From positions 124,001 to 188,000 of the forward strand of contig JACQFD010000006.1 in the NCBI GenBank assembly GCA_016200225.1: a stretch of DNA of 64,000 nucleotides, written 5' to 3'. The notes below the pieces were generated by a model. It saw only the letters and a list, made by a program, of their open reading frames with translations. It was not told the DNA's origin and did not search any database. Shown in pieces: positions 34,650 to 44,598 of the stretch (its first letter is position 1; every line of letters begins with the position of its first letter). Made by a program: the position numbers and the translations under genes. This stretch comes from Planctomycetota bacterium. Its GTDB lineage: Bacteria > Planctomycetota > UBA1135 > JACQFD01.

Positions 34650-34817
34650 GGAGTCCTCGGATAATTAGACAGCGGTTCTCATCGGAAGAATCGCGAGTCT
34701 GAGGTTACGAGATTCAGGGGTGAAGAAAATAGTCCGCGCCGGCGCCCAAACGAAGGGAATGGATCGTTGAATCCAAAAACGCGCGCGCGGCTCGTTTATT
34801 TGTTACGATGCAACGCC

Positions 34818-35312
34818 ATGTCCAACGAATCCGAGTTTTCCCACCTCGACAGCCGGGGCCACGTTCGGATGGTGAACGTGGGGGGGAAAACCGTATCGGC
34901 GCGCGAGGCCAGGGCGGTTTCGACCGTGATTTTTCCGCCGGGAGTCCTCAAGAGAGTGCTCGACGGAGATTCGCCGAAGGGCGATGTGGCCGCGGCAGCC
35001 CGGATCGCAGGCATGAGCGCGGCGAAGAAAACTTCGGAGCTGATTCCGCTTTGCCACGCGATCGGTTTGACTTCCGTCGCGATTGACTTCCGTGTTTGCG
35101 AGCCCGATTCGATCGAAGTAACGTGCGCGGCCTGCGCCGAGGCAAAAACGGGTGTCGAGATGGAGGCGCTCGTCGGCGCATCGATCGCCGCGCTCACCAT
35201 CTACGACATGTGTAAAGCCCTTTCGAAAGGGATCCGGATCACCGAGGTCGCGCTTCTTTACAAATCGGGCGGCCGCTCCGGCGAGTGGCGCGCGCAACTT
35301 GCGAACTCATGA
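34818..35312 (+). CDS. moaC: cyclic pyranopterin monophosphate synthase (molybdenum cofactor)
   Basis: 164 residues. Typical MoaC sequence: FSHLDSRGHVRMVNVGGK near the start, LIPLCHAIGLTSV with the conserved PLCH, and GVEMEALVGASIAALTIYDMCKAL followed by I-x-E-V-x-LL-x-KSGG. It converts the MoaA product to cyclic pyranopterin monophosphate, an early step of molybdopterin synthesis. No other moa or moe gene is in the window. A TTG at 34767 would add 17 residues, but the ATG at 34818 matches the family. It overlaps asd by 4 nt (ATGA). Confidence 0.95.
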   Translation: MSNESEFSHLDSRGHVRMVNVGGKTVSAREARAVSTVIFPPGVLKRVLDGDSPKGDVAAAARIAGMSAAKKTSELIPLCHAIGLTSVAIDFRVCEPDSIEVTCAACAEAKTGVEMEALVGASIAALTIYDMCKALSKGIRITEVALLYKSGGRSGEWRAQLANS

Positions 35313-36382
35313 ACAAATCGAACGGATCCGGATTATCGATTGCCGTCGTTGGCGCTTCGGGCGCCGTCGGACGGGAGTTCTTGCGCGTCATGGAACAGCG
35401 CAACACGCCCGTTTCGCGGATTCGTTTATTTACATCGTCGCGATCGGCGGGCGGAAAATTAGTATTCCGCGGCGAATCGGTCGCGCTCGAAAACTACACC
35501 GACGACGATCTCGCGCGCGGCCTGTTCAAGGGAACCGACGTCGTATTGTTATCGGCGGGCGCGACCGTTTCCCGCCGCGTCGTCCCCGCGGCCGTCCGCG
35601 ACGGCGCCCTCGCAATTGATAATTCCTCGGCCTACCGCGAGGATCCCGCGGTTCCGCTCATCGTGCCCGAAGTGAACGGGCACCGCATCGCGGATCATCG
35701 CGGGATTATTGCAAATCCGAATTGCACGGCCGCGATCTTACTGATGGCGCTCGCGCCGATTCATCGCAAGGCGGGCGTCAAACGCGCCGTCGTTTCGACG
35801 TATCAATCCGTGAGCGGAAAAGGCGCGCGGGCGATCGACGAATGTTTGCAACAGTCGCGCGAATTGTTAGCTACAGAAGGGCTCGACCGCGCGCGCGTGT
35901 CGCCGCCGTCGGTATTTACAAAACAAATCGCGTTCAACGTGATTCCTCAAATCGACGATTTCGAGAGCGACGGTCGCACGAAGGAGGAGATCAAGGTCGA
36001 ACGCGAATCGCGCAGAATTCTCGAGTCGGATTCGCTGCGTATCGATGCGACGTGCGTGCGCGTTCCGGTGCTGCGCTGCCACAGCGAATCTGTAAATATA
36101 GAATTGGAGCGCGATCTCGATCCGCGCGAGGCCCGCGAAATCTGGCGGGGCGCGCCCGGCGTGGTCGTGATGGACGAGCCGGCGAATTTTACATATCCGA
36201 CGCCCGTCGACGCCGAAGGCCGCGACGAGGTGCTCGTCGGCCGCTGCCGCCGTTCGCGATTATTTGAAAAAGGCCTCGCGTTCTGGTGCGTCGGCGATCA
36301 GTTAAGAAAGGGCGCCGCCCTGAACGCTATACAAATTCTCGAAGCGTGTTTGAAAGCGCAAGTTCTGTCGAAAATATCATAA
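35309..36382 (+). CDS. asd: aspartate-semialdehyde dehydrogenase
   Basis: 357 residues. The NADP motif IAVVGASGAVGREFL is at the N-terminus, LSAGATVSR and AIDNSSAYREDP follow, and the active-site Cys is C139 in ANPNCTAA. The C-terminal half has the RVPVLRCHSESVNIEL strand with the catalytic-region His. The enzyme reduces aspartyl phosphate to the semialdehyde for lysine (meso-diaminopimelate), threonine and methionine synthesis. The start ATG 35309 overlaps the moaC stop. It is followed after 18 nt by accB, so amino acid and fatty acid genes share one transcript here. Confidence 0.95.
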   Translation: MNKSNGSGLSIAVVGASGAVGREFLRVMEQRNTPVSRIRLFTSSRSAGGKLVFRGESVALENYTDDDLARGLFKGTDVVLLSAGATVSRRVVPAAVRDGALAIDNSSAYREDPAVPLIVPEVNGHRIADHRGIIANPNCTAAILLMALAPIHRKAGVKRAVVSTYQSVSGKGARAIDECLQQSRELLATEGLDRARVSPPSVFTKQIAFNVIPQIDDFESDGRTKEEIKVERESRRILESDSLRIDATCVRVPVLRCHSESVNIELERDLDPREAREIWRGAPGVVVMDEPANFTYPTPVDAEGRDEVLVGRCRRSRLFEKGLAFWCVGDQLRKGAALNAIQILEACLKAQVLSKIS

Positions 36383-36400
36383 ACGATTCCCGACGATTCC

Positions 36401-36931
36401 ATGACTAAAGAAAATCAGCCAAAGTCCGCGGCGCCCGATCTCGGCCGCTTGAAAAAGCTCGTAAATTTAATGAAAGACGCCGATCTCGTCGAACTCGAGA
36501 TCGAGGCGAATGGTAGTATTCGCCTGCGGCGCCGCGAAGAACGGATACGCGAAGCGGCGCAGCACGTCGCGTGGCTGCCGCAACCGCATTCCGGAGGCGC
36601 GCCGCCGCTCGTGCCATCGGCTTCGGCCGCGCCCGCGACAGCGCCGGGAGACGCCGCCGCGGCGCCGCCCGTCGACGCGCGCGCGGGACTCACGGAATTC
36701 AAGAGTCCGATCGTCGGCACGTTTTATCGCGCGTCCTCGCCCGAAAAGGAGGCATTTGTAGATAAAGGATCGCGCGTCCGTCCCGAGACGGTGCTCTGCA
36801 TCATCGAAGCCATGAAAGTTATGAATGAAATCCGCGCCGAAATGTCCGGAGAAATTGTAGAAGTCCTCGTCAAGAACAGCCAGGCCGTCGAATTCGGCCA
36901 GCCTCTGTTTCTCGTGCGGGTCGATAAGTAA
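36401..36931 (+). CDS. accB: biotin carboxyl carrier protein of acetyl-CoA carboxylase
   Basis: 176 residues. An N-terminal helical region ([20 protein letters not shown]) is followed by an Ala/Pro-rich linker (about residues 65-95) and the biotinyl domain with [16 protein letters not shown] and the biotinylation motif EAMKVMNEI, Lys139. Sited 18 nt after asd and 57 nt before accC. The protein carries biotin between carboxylase and carboxyltransferase, the first committed step of fatty acid synthesis. AccA and AccD are not in this window. Confidence 0.97.
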   Translation: MTKENQPKSAAPDLGRLKKLVNLMKDADLVELEIEANGSIRLRRREERIREAAQHVAWLPQPHSGGAPPLVPSASAAPATAPGDAAAAPPVDARAGLTEFKSPIVGTFYRASSPEKEAFVDKGSRVRPETVLCIIEAMKVMNEIRAEMSGEIVEVLVKNSQAVEFGQPLFLVRVDK

Positions 36932-36988
36932 TATTAATCAAATAATTCGGCGTCATAAACAAAATTCAAATAACAATAATAATATAAA

Positions 36989-38335
36989 GTGTTCAGGCGA
37001 ATTCTCATCGCGAACCGCGGAGAGATCGCGGTGCGCGTGCTGCGCGCGTGCCGCGAGCTCAATATCGAAACCGTGCTCGTGTATTCCGAAGCGGATCGCA
37101 ACGCCCAGTATTTACGTCTCGCGGACGAGACGATTTGCATCGGGCCGCCGATGTCGGCGAAAAGTTATTTGGATATTCCATCCATCATCGCCGCCGCCGA
37201 AATCGCCGACGTCGAGGCCATCCATCCGGGATACGGATTTCTGTCTGAAAATGCGCATTTCGCGGAGGTTTGCCACGAATGCAATATTCGATTCATCGGG
37301 CCGCCGCCGGAGGCGATCGCAAGTTTCGGCGACAAACAGCGGGCACGCGCGATTGCAAAGAAAGCCGGCGCGCCGACGGTGCCGGGCAGCCAGGGAATCT
37401 TAACATCCGAGGAGGAGGCGATCCGGCTCGCGCGCGAAATCGGTTTTCCTGTAATATTAAAAGCCGTCGCGGGCGGCGGCGGACGCGGCATGCGCGTCGC
37501 GCACAACGACGTATCATTAATTAACGGATTCCATCAGGCGCGCGCCGAAGCCGAGGCGGCGTTCAAAAATGCCGGCGTTTATCTCGAAAAATTTATCGAA
37601 AGGCCGCGGCACGTCGAGATTCAAGTACTCGGCGACCGCGAGGGAAATTTAGTGCATCTCGGAGAGCGCGATTGTTCGATCCAGCGCCGCCATCAAAAGT
37701 TAATTGAAGAATCTCCGTCGCCCGCGCTGAATCCCGATATTCGCAAAAAAATGGGCGACGCGGCGCTCGCGATCGTGCGCGAAGCTAAATATGAAAATGC
37801 GGGAACTGTAGAATTCCTTCTCGATCCCGCCGGAAATTTTTATTTTATCGAAGTCAACGCGCGCGTGCAGGTCGAACATCCCGTGACGGAAATGGTCACG
37901 GGCATCGATATCGTTCAGGAACAAATCCGCATCGCGGCGGGCGAGCGGCTCCGTTTTCGGCAGGAGGACATCGTGCTCCACGGTTGCGCGATCGAATGCC
38001 GCATCAACGCCGAGGATCCCGACGCGAATTTCCGGCCGACGCCCGGAAAAGTAACAACATGGATGGCGCCCGGTGGGCCCGGCGTTCGCCTCGATACGCA
38101 TATTTCCGCGGGCGCCGAGATTCCTCCAAATTACGACTCGCTTGTCGCGAAACTGATCGTCCACCGCAACAACCGGCGCGACGCCATCGCGACGATGCGC
38201 CGCGCGCTCGCCGAATTTCACGTCGAGGGGATCAAAACAACCATTCCGTTCCACCGGAAAGTTTTCGATCACGCGGACTTCATTGCCGGCGACGTCGACA
38301 CGGGATTCGTCGAACGGCATTTTTCGATGAAGTAG
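36989..38335 (+). CDS. accC: biotin carboxylase of acetyl-CoA carboxylase
   Basis: 448 residues, the normal length. The start is GTG 36989, giving the canonical [19 protein letters not shown]. The ATP-grasp domain shows [36 protein letters not shown], and [16 protein letters not shown] with the metal-binding Glu residues. The C-terminal domain is complete and ends [10 protein letters not shown]. It carboxylates biotin on AccB using bicarbonate and ATP. The 57-nt gap after accB is unusually AT-rich. Confidence 0.98.
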   Translation: MFRRILIANRGEIAVRVLRACRELNIETVLVYSEADRNAQYLRLADETICIGPPMSAKSYLDIPSIIAAAEIADVEAIHPGYGFLSENAHFAEVCHECNIRFIGPPPEAIASFGDKQRARAIAKKAGAPTVPGSQGILTSEEEAIRLAREIGFPVILKAVAGGGGRGMRVAHNDVSLINGFHQARAEAEAAFKNAGVYLEKFIERPRHVEIQVLGDREGNLVHLGERDCSIQRRHQKLIEESPSPALNPDIRKKMGDAALAIVREAKYENAGTVEFLLDPAGNFYFIEVNARVQVEHPVTEMVTGIDIVQEQIRIAAGERLRFRQEDIVLHGCAIECRINAEDPDANFRPTPGKVTTWMAPGGPGVRLDTHISAGAEIPPNYDSLVAKLIVHRNNRRDAIATMRRALAEFHVEGIKTTIPFHRKVFDHADFIAGDVDTGFVERHFSMK

Positions 38336-38420
38336 AGGGAAGACGACGTAATTCCTTCCCCTTGCGGCCGAGGCAGTTGATTCAACCGGCCGCGGTTTTC
38401 GATAGCTTGTGGCTTCACCG

Positions 38421-39380
38421 ATGCGAATTCACTCCCAGCGAACTTCCCGATCGCAGATTCTCCTTCGAATCTCGAAGCTGGCGCTCGGATGCGTTCTGAT
38501 TTCCGCGACGGCCTGTCAATGGTCGCAACGCTGGGGGAGTTCGACCGATTTGATCGTGGGCCGATCCGGACTTTATTCGAGTTACAGCCCCCCGGGACCG
38601 AATCCTTCGGGAATTGTAGGAATTAACAAAAAAATCCCGGCGCTCACCGAGGACAATATTGTGGAAGTCCGCCGCATCGGCGGCACCGTCGGCGTGCGCC
38701 CGGCCGGCGAGCGCGGCGTGCATTATTTAGAATATTTTCGTCCGCGGATTCAAACGGGCCCCGGCGGCGTCGTGATAACAAATCCGAACGGGACCGCGCG
38801 GCTCGCGTTCGCGGACGATTCGTATGTTTCACTTCACGACGCTTCGCTCGTGCGGCTCGGCGACGGCGCGGCGGGCGAACCCTGGGTTGCGTGCGACCGC
38901 CTGACGTATCTCGAAGTCGGGACGCCGCTCAACTCGAAATTCGATTCGTTAGAATTGCCGGGCGGCGCGCGCGTGAAACTCGTGCCGCAGAGTAAAATTA
39001 AAGTCGGCCTCGAACGCGATCGTTATTATCGAATCCGAAACGAAGGCGGCACGATCGTCGAATTGACCGTCGGCAAGTTTACAACAACACTGCGCCCCGC
39101 CGACGTCGTCGATCTGCCGGTGATTCGCAACGCGCCTGACGAACCGGAAATGTCCGTGGGCGCTTTTGGCAACGGAATCGACGCCGCCGACGCGGCGATT
39201 TCCATAAGGAATCCCGCGATTCAAAATAATAATAGCAAGGACGGCGCGCCTCCGACCGTTCGCGTGGGCGAGGCGTTTTTTACAACGCAACAATTGAATT
39301 TCGACTCTCTCGTGCGCCGCGGAGCCGACCGCCCGCCGACGGCGCCGAACATGAACGAAAAACCCCAAAAAGAGAATTAA
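38421..39380 (+). CDS. predicted lipoprotein, FecR-like beta-rich, unknown function
   Basis: 319 residues from ATG 38421. The N-terminal signal ends near Cys32 (SATAC), an imperfect lipobox. The body is beta-rich: [46 protein letters not shown], and [19 protein letters not shown]. The alternating pattern resembles FecR-domain proteins that hold a secreted beta sandwich, but the match is not strong. The gene ends 2 nt before a UDP-xylose synthase gene, so it may belong to the polysaccharide locus, possibly as an envelope component. Alternative start: GTG 38409. Confidence 0.6.
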   Translation: MRIHSQRTSRSQILLRISKLALGCVLISATACQWSQRWGSSTDLIVGRSGLYSSYSPPGPNPSGIVGINKKIPALTEDNIVEVRRIGGTVGVRPAGERGVHYLEYFRPRIQTGPGGVVITNPNGTARLAFADDSYVSLHDASLVRLGDGAAGEPWVACDRLTYLEVGTPLNSKFDSLELPGGARVKLVPQSKIKVGLERDRYYRIRNEGGTIVELTVGKFTTTLRPADVVDLPVIRNAPDEPEMSVGAFGNGIDAADAAISIRNPAIQNNNSKDGAPPTVRVGEAFFTTQQLNFDSLVRRGADRPPTAPNMNEKPQKEN

Positions 39381-39382
39381 TA

Positions 39383-40330
39383 ATGGCACGAGCACTTGTC
39401 ACCGGCGGAGCCGGGTTTCTCGGTTCGCACCTGTGCGAGACTCTCCTGCAGCGCGGATATGAAGTGATCGCGATGGACAGCCTGCTGACGGGCGACCTTC
39501 GCAATATTGAACATCTTATCGGGCGGCCGGGATTTTCGTTCATTCATTACGATGTTACGAAATTCGTGCACATCCCGGGCAAACTCGACGCGATATTACA
39601 TTTCGCGTCGCCCGCGAGCCCGATCGATTATTTGGAACTTCCGATTCAGACTTTAAAAGTAGGGTCGCTCGGAACGCACAATACGCTTGGTCTCGCGAAG
39701 GAAAAGAAAGCGAAGTTTTTATTAGCTTCCACTTCCGAAGTGTACGGAGACCCGCTCGAACATCCTCAAAAGGAGGATTATTGGGGCAACGTCAATCCGA
39801 TCGGTCCGCGCGGCGTGTACGACGAAGCCAAACGGTTCGCCGAGGCGATCACGATGGCGTACCGGCGCACGCACGGCGTCGAGACGCGTATTTGTAGAAT
39901 ATTCAATACGTACGGGCCGCGCATGCGGCTGCGCGACGGGCGCGCCCTTCCGAGTTTCCTCACGCAGGCGCTGCAGGGCGACGATGTTACGGTTTTTGGC
40001 GACGGCTCGCAGACGCGCTCGTTTTGTTATGTTAGCGATCTCATCGACGGCATCATCCGCCTGCTCGAGTCGAGCGTTCCCGATCCGGTGAATATTGGCA
40101 ATCCGACGGAAATGACGATTGAACAATTCGCGCGCGAGATCATCGCGGCCACGGGCTCAAAATCGAAAGTTATTTATAAATCGCTGCCGAAGGACGATCC
40201 GAAGCAGCGCCGTCCCGATATTACACGCGCGCGGACGCTGCTCGGCTGGGAGCCGAAGGTCCCGCTGCGCGAAGGCATGGCGAAAACGATCGAATGGTTC
40301 AAGCCGCGGGTCTCCGAGCTGCCCCGTTGA
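39383..40330 (+). CDS. UDP-glucuronate decarboxylase (UDP-xylose synthase)-like SDR
   Basis: 315 residues. Extended SDR with [11 protein letters not shown], then the UXS-type sequence [38 protein letters not shown], the catalytic [11 protein letters not shown] (YxxxK), [11 protein letters not shown] and [14 protein letters not shown]. These segments are specific for UDP-xylose synthase, which decarboxylates UDP-glucuronate. It opens the nucleotide-sugar series; glmS follows 24 nt later. A UDP-glucose dehydrogenase that would supply UDP-glucuronate is not in the window. Confidence 0.9.
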   Translation: MARALVTGGAGFLGSHLCETLLQRGYEVIAMDSLLTGDLRNIEHLIGRPGFSFIHYDVTKFVHIPGKLDAILHFASPASPIDYLELPIQTLKVGSLGTHNTLGLAKEKKAKFLLASTSEVYGDPLEHPQKEDYWGNVNPIGPRGVYDEAKRFAEAITMAYRRTHGVETRICRIFNTYGPRMRLRDGRALPSFLTQALQGDDVTVFGDGSQTRSFCYVSDLIDGIIRLLESSVPDPVNIGNPTEMTIEQFAREIIAATGSKSKVIYKSLPKDDPKQRRPDITRARTLLGWEPKVPLREGMAKTIEWFKPRVSELPR

Positions 40331-40353
40331 CGCGCATTTTATTGTAATAAATT

Positions 40354-42237
40354 ATGTGTGGCATTTTCGGAGCCGTGGTTCGCGAAGGCGACGTGACGCC
40401 CGCCATTTTGGACGGGCTCGCGTTGCTGGAATACCGCGGCTACGATTCGGCCGGAATTGCAGTATTTACATCGCGCGGCATGGAACGCCGCCGCCGCGTC
40501 GGAAAATTGGAAATATTAAGAAACGCGCTCGCCAAGGAGGGTTTCGGCGGGCCCGCGACCATCGGCGTCGGCCATACGCGCTGGGCAACGCACGGCGGCG
40601 TCACGGAGGCGAACGCGCATCCGCACTCGGACAGCAAGGACGAACTCGTGCTCGTTCACAATGGTATTATTGAGAATTATCTGGATCTGCGCGGCGATTT
40701 GATAACGAAAGGACATCAATTCCTCTCGTCGACCGACAGCGAAGTGCTCGCGCACGCGATCGAGGATCGTTTACAAACGATCGAGCGCGGCGGCGCGCGA
40801 CAGCATCCCGACATTTCGGCGCTCGAAGAGGCGGTGATGTCGGCCGCGCGCGCGGCCCGGGGCACGTACGCTATTGTAGTTTTACATAAACGATATCCGG
40901 ACCGGATTATTGTAGCAAGACAGGATTCGCCCGTCGTGATCGGCATCGGACGCGGCGCGGCCTTTGTCGCGTCGGACGTGCCGGCGCTTCTGCGCCACAC
41001 GCGGAGTGTTTATTATTTGCGCGACGGCGAGGTCGCGACGCTGACGACGGAGGGTGTGGGCGTCCGCACGCTCGACGGAAAAGTAGTATCCTACCGACCG
41101 CAGGAAATCGCGTGGGACGCGGCCGCCACCGACCGCCGCGGCTACCCGCATTATATGTTAAAAGAGATCGAGGAGCAGCCCGACGCGATCGCGCAGACGG
41201 CGTTCGACCGCCTCGACGACGAAAACGGCGACGTTCGATTCGAAGATTTCGACGTCAGCGACGAAAAGTTAAAATCGGCGCAAAGAATACAAATCATCGC
41301 GTGCGGCACGAGTTTGCACGCTGGATTTGTAGGAAAGTTTTTAATTGAAGAATTTGCCGGACTGCCCGTCGAATGCGATTATGCGAGCGAATTTCGTTAT
41401 CGAACGCCGCTTCCGAGCAAGGACGTGATCGCGATCGGCATCAGCCAGAGCGGCGAGACGATGGATACATTAAAAGGACTCGGGCAGGCGCGCGAACGCG
41501 GCGCCGCGATCCTCGATATTTGTAATGTCAAGGGCTCGTCGATACCGCGGATGAGCGACGCCACGATTTATACCCATGCCGGTCCCGAAATCGGCGTCGC
41601 GTCGACCAAGGCGTTCACGTGCCAGCTCGTCGCGCTTTATTTACTAGCCATCCGCATGGGTCGCGCGCGCGGCCGCCTCTCCCGCGACGACGGGCGCGAG
41701 TTATTGTTATCTTTACGAAAACTCCGTCCGCGCCTCGATGCTTTGTTCAACGATGCCGCGCGCGAGTCCGTGCGCGCGCTCGCGAAGAAGTATCAGGGGT
41801 CGCGCGATTTTCTTTTCCTGGGTCGGGGATTGAATTATCCGATCGCGCTCGAGGGAGCGTTAAAATTAAAAGAAATATCGTATATTCACGCCGAGGGCTA
41901 TCCGGCCGGCGAAATGAAGCATGGCCCGATCGCCATGATCGACGCGACGCTGCCGGTCGTCGTGATCGCGACGCGCGGCCGCGACCGCGACAAAACGCTG
42001 AATCAACTCGAACAGGTGCGCGCGCGCGGCGGCCGCGTCATCGTTATTTGCAATGCCGGCGACGCCGACGCGCGCCGGCTCGGCGACGATTTGATAGAAG
42101 TCCCGGCGACGAGCGACCACCTCGCGCCGATTGTTAATGTTATTCCGCTTCAGCGGCTGGCGTACGAAATCGCGGTCTGCCGCAATCTCTCGCCGGACAA
42201 TCCGCGCAATCTTGCGAAGAGCGTAACTGTAGAATGA
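40354..42237 (+). CDS. glmS: glutamine:fructose-6-phosphate aminotransferase (isomerising)
   Basis: 627 residues. The N-terminal class II glutaminase begins MCGIFGAVV with the nucleophilic Cys as residue 2 (exposed after Met removal), then LEYRGYDSAG, GHTRWATHG and VHNGIIENY. Two SIS domains follow, with IACGTSLHAG, SGETMDTL, FLGRGLNYPIALEGALKLKE and the C-terminal KSVTVE. It forms glucosamine-6-phosphate, the entry to UDP-GlcNAc for peptidoglycan, lipid A and the neighbouring UDP-GlcNAc-using enzymes. It overlaps the following dehydrogenase gene by 4 nt. Confidence 0.97.
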   Translation: MCGIFGAVVREGDVTPAILDGLALLEYRGYDSAGIAVFTSRGMERRRRVGKLEILRNALAKEGFGGPATIGVGHTRWATHGGVTEANAHPHSDSKDELVLVHNGIIENYLDLRGDLITKGHQFLSSTDSEVLAHAIEDRLQTIERGGARQHPDISALEEAVMSAARAARGTYAIVVLHKRYPDRIIVARQDSPVVIGIGRGAAFVASDVPALLRHTRSVYYLRDGEVATLTTEGVGVRTLDGKVVSYRPQEIAWDAAATDRRGYPHYMLKEIEEQPDAIAQTAFDRLDDENGDVRFEDFDVSDEKLKSAQRIQIIACGTSLHAGFVGKFLIEEFAGLPVECDYASEFRYRTPLPSKDVIAIGISQSGETMDTLKGLGQARERGAAILDICNVKGSSIPRMSDATIYTHAGPEIGVASTKAFTCQLVALYLLAIRMGRARGRLSRDDGRELLLSLRKLRPRLDALFNDAARESVRALAKKYQGSRDFLFLGRGLNYPIALEGALKLKEISYIHAEGYPAGEMKHGPIAMIDATLPVVVIATRGRDRDKTLNQLEQVRARGGRVIVICNAGDADARRLGDDLIEVPATSDHLAPIVNVIPLQRLAYEIAVCRNLSPDNPRNLAKSVTVE

Positions 42238-43601
42238 CCGAACCAGTCTTTAAATCCAAGAACGCGACCCAATTATACGAAAAACTCCGCGCGCGGAAGG
42301 CGCGCGTGGCCGTCGTCGGCCTCGGATATGTAGGATTGCCGCTCGCGATGTCCTTCGGCGAAGCCGGATTCGCGGTCCTCGGCGTCGACGTCGACGTCCG
42401 GCGCGCGGAGATCCTGAATCGCGGCGAATCGGATATCGCCGACGTGGAATCCGGTCGCGTGCGCGCGCTCGTAAAGAATAAACAATTTACAGTTTCGACG
42501 GAGTACGCCGGGATCGCGGATTGCGACGCGATTATTATTTGCGTTCCGACGCCGCTCCGAAAAAACCGGGACCCCGATATTTCTTATATTGTCTCGGCAA
42601 CCGACTGCGTCGCGCAGTTCGCGCGGAGCGGACAGCTCGTGATTCTCGAGAGCACGACCTATCCCGGAACGACGCGCGAAGTCGTCGAACCGCGCCTTCG
42701 CGAAAAAGGCCTGCGCGTCGGCGAGGACGTATTCTTAGCTTTCTCGCCGGAGCGCATCGATCCCGGAAACCGACAATTCGGCGTGCGGAACACTCCGAAA
42801 GTCGTCGGCGGCATCAGCGCGGATTGTACAAAACTCGCGGGCGTATTGTATGCTTTCGCCGTCGACCGCGTCGTCGAAGTATCCAATCCCGAGACCGCCG
42901 AAATGGCCAAGATTCTTGAAAATACATTTCGCGCGGTAAACATCGGACTCGCGAACGAACTCGCGCTTCTGTGCGAACGGTTAAATCTCGACGTGTGGGA
43001 AGTCGTGCGCGCCGCGGCCACGAAACCGTTCGGATTCATGCCGTTTCTCCCTGGCCCCGGCATCGGCGGGCACTGCATTCCCATCGATCCGTTATATTTA
43101 TCGTGGCGCGTGCGCGGAATGGATGTAAAGACCCGTTTTATCGATCTCGCCGACGACGTCAACCGCTCGATGCCTCTCCACTCGGTCGAAGGAATCGCGA
43201 GATTATTGAATGAATTCGGCAAATCCGTGCGCGGATCGTCCATATTGATGCTCGGAGTCGCTTATAAACGAAACGTCGGCGACGTCCGCGAATCGCCGGC
43301 TGTCGACGTCGCTCGTCATTTGTATGAACGCGGCGCGAAATTGTATTATTATGATCCTTACGTTCCTTCGTTTCACGCGGACGTCGCCGACGGGCCGCCG
43401 GGCGAAGTGGTCCGCGTGGAATCGCTCGACGACAAGACGCTCGCGCAATTCGACGCGGTCGCTATTATTACAGATCACGCGTGCGTCGATTACGACGATT
43501 TATTGCAGCATAGCAAAGCCGTTTACGATACGAGAAATGCTACAGTTGGGAAGTCGGGAAAGGCAGTCGTTCATCGTCTTGGATCGGGGGTTCACTCATA
43601 A
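42234..43601 (+). CDS. nucleotide-sugar dehydrogenase, UDP-N-acetylglucosamine 6-dehydrogenase (WbpA) type
   Basis: 455 residues. Rossmann motif VVGLGYVGLPLAMSF, then CVPTPLRKNRDPDISYI, ESTTYPGTTREV and FSPERIDPGN, which mark the WbpA/WecC group. The catalytic Cys281 lies in GIGGHCIPIDP. The C-terminal UDP-binding domain is LGVAYKRNVGDVRESPAVDV. It oxidises UDP-GlcNAc (or a similar UDP-sugar) to the uronate with two NAD. It starts at ATG 42234 overlapping glmS, and its stop overlaps the next ATG by one nucleotide (TAATG), so translation is coupled. Confidence 0.92.
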   Translation: MTEPVFKSKNATQLYEKLRARKARVAVVGLGYVGLPLAMSFGEAGFAVLGVDVDVRRAEILNRGESDIADVESGRVRALVKNKQFTVSTEYAGIADCDAIIICVPTPLRKNRDPDISYIVSATDCVAQFARSGQLVILESTTYPGTTREVVEPRLREKGLRVGEDVFLAFSPERIDPGNRQFGVRNTPKVVGGISADCTKLAGVLYAFAVDRVVEVSNPETAEMAKILENTFRAVNIGLANELALLCERLNLDVWEVVRAAATKPFGFMPFLPGPGIGGHCIPIDPLYLSWRVRGMDVKTRFIDLADDVNRSMPLHSVEGIARLLNEFGKSVRGSSILMLGVAYKRNVGDVRESPAVDVARHLYERGAKLYYYDPYVPSFHADVADGPPGEVVRVESLDDKTLAQFDAVAIITDHACVDYDDLLQHSKAVYDTRNATVGKSGKAVVHRLGSGVHS

Positions 43602-44554
43602 TGGAAATCTTTGTAACAGGCGGCGCCGGATTTATCGGATCGCACCTTTGCGAGCGTCTGCTCGAGCGGGGAGACGGCGTCGTCGTATTCGATAATTTTA
43701 ATGATTTTTACGACGTGCGATTCAAGGAGCGCAACGCCGCGGCGATCGCGACGCGGCGCGGATGCGAAATTGTCCGCGGCGACCTGCGCGACCGCGCGGC
43801 GGTATTTGCAGCATTCAAAAAACGGCCGTTCGACGCCGTCGTTCACCTCGCGGCGCTCGCGGGCGTGCGGCCGAGCGTGAAGGATCCGTCGAAATACAAT
43901 GAAGTTAATATTCAGGGCACGATCAATCTGCTTGACGCGATCCGCGAGCGACCGTCGACAAAATTTATATTCGGATCGTCCTCGTCGGTCTACGGCGCGA
44001 ATAGTAAAACTCCGTTCGCCGAATCCGATCCGATCGAAAAGATGGTTTCGCCGTACGCGGTGACGAAGCGCGCGGGCGAACAGTTCGCCTCGTGTTATCA
44101 TTCATTATATCAAATTCCGACGGTCTGCCTGCGGTTTTTTACCGTTTACGGACCGCGGCAGCGCCCCGAAATGGCGATTGCAAAATTTGCCTCGTTGATC
44201 GAGCGCGGCGATCCGGTGCCGGTGTTCGGCGACGGCCGCACGCGCCGCGATTATACTTATGTCGACGATATCCTCGACGGAGTTATCAAATCGATCGACC
44301 GCTGCGGCGGATATGAACTATTCAATCTCGGCGAATCGCGGACGATCGAATTGCGCGAATTGATCGATGTGCTCGCGCGCGAAATCGGAAAGCCCGCGAA
44401 GTTGCAATTTCTGCCGCCCGAACCCGGCGATGTTCCCGTCACGTTCGCGGATATTACAAAAGCGCGCGCCGTGCTCGGCTACGACCCGCGCGTCGCGATC
44501 GAGGACGGCGTCCGTCGCTACGTTCGCTGGCGCCGCGAACAAAATTCATTATAA
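43601..44554 (+). CDS. UDP-glucuronate 4-epimerase-like SDR
   Basis: 317 residues. TGGAGFIGSHLCERLL, then VFDNFNDFYD, which is typical of UDP-glucuronate 4-epimerases (LspL/Cap1J), VHLAALAGVRPS, SSSSVYGANSKTPF and the catalytic YAVTKRAGE. The late block FFTVYGPRQRPEMAI is also characteristic. It would give UDP-galacturonate from UDP-glucuronate, but specificity for an N-acetylated uronate made by the preceding enzyme is possible. It is translationally coupled to the dehydrogenase upstream. Confidence 0.88.
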   Translation: MEIFVTGGAGFIGSHLCERLLERGDGVVVFDNFNDFYDVRFKERNAAAIATRRGCEIVRGDLRDRAAVFAAFKKRPFDAVVHLAALAGVRPSVKDPSKYNEVNIQGTINLLDAIRERPSTKFIFGSSSSVYGANSKTPFAESDPIEKMVSPYAVTKRAGEQFASCYHSLYQIPTVCLRFFTVYGPRQRPEMAIAKFASLIERGDPVPVFGDGRTRRDYTYVDDILDGVIKSIDRCGGYELFNLGESRTIELRELIDVLAREIGKPAKLQFLPPEPGDVPVTFADITKARAVLGYDPRVAIEDGVRRYVRWRREQNSL

Positions 44555-44598
44555 CTTCTCGCATTCTTCATATTGAAAATTAGTATTCAACGGACGGC

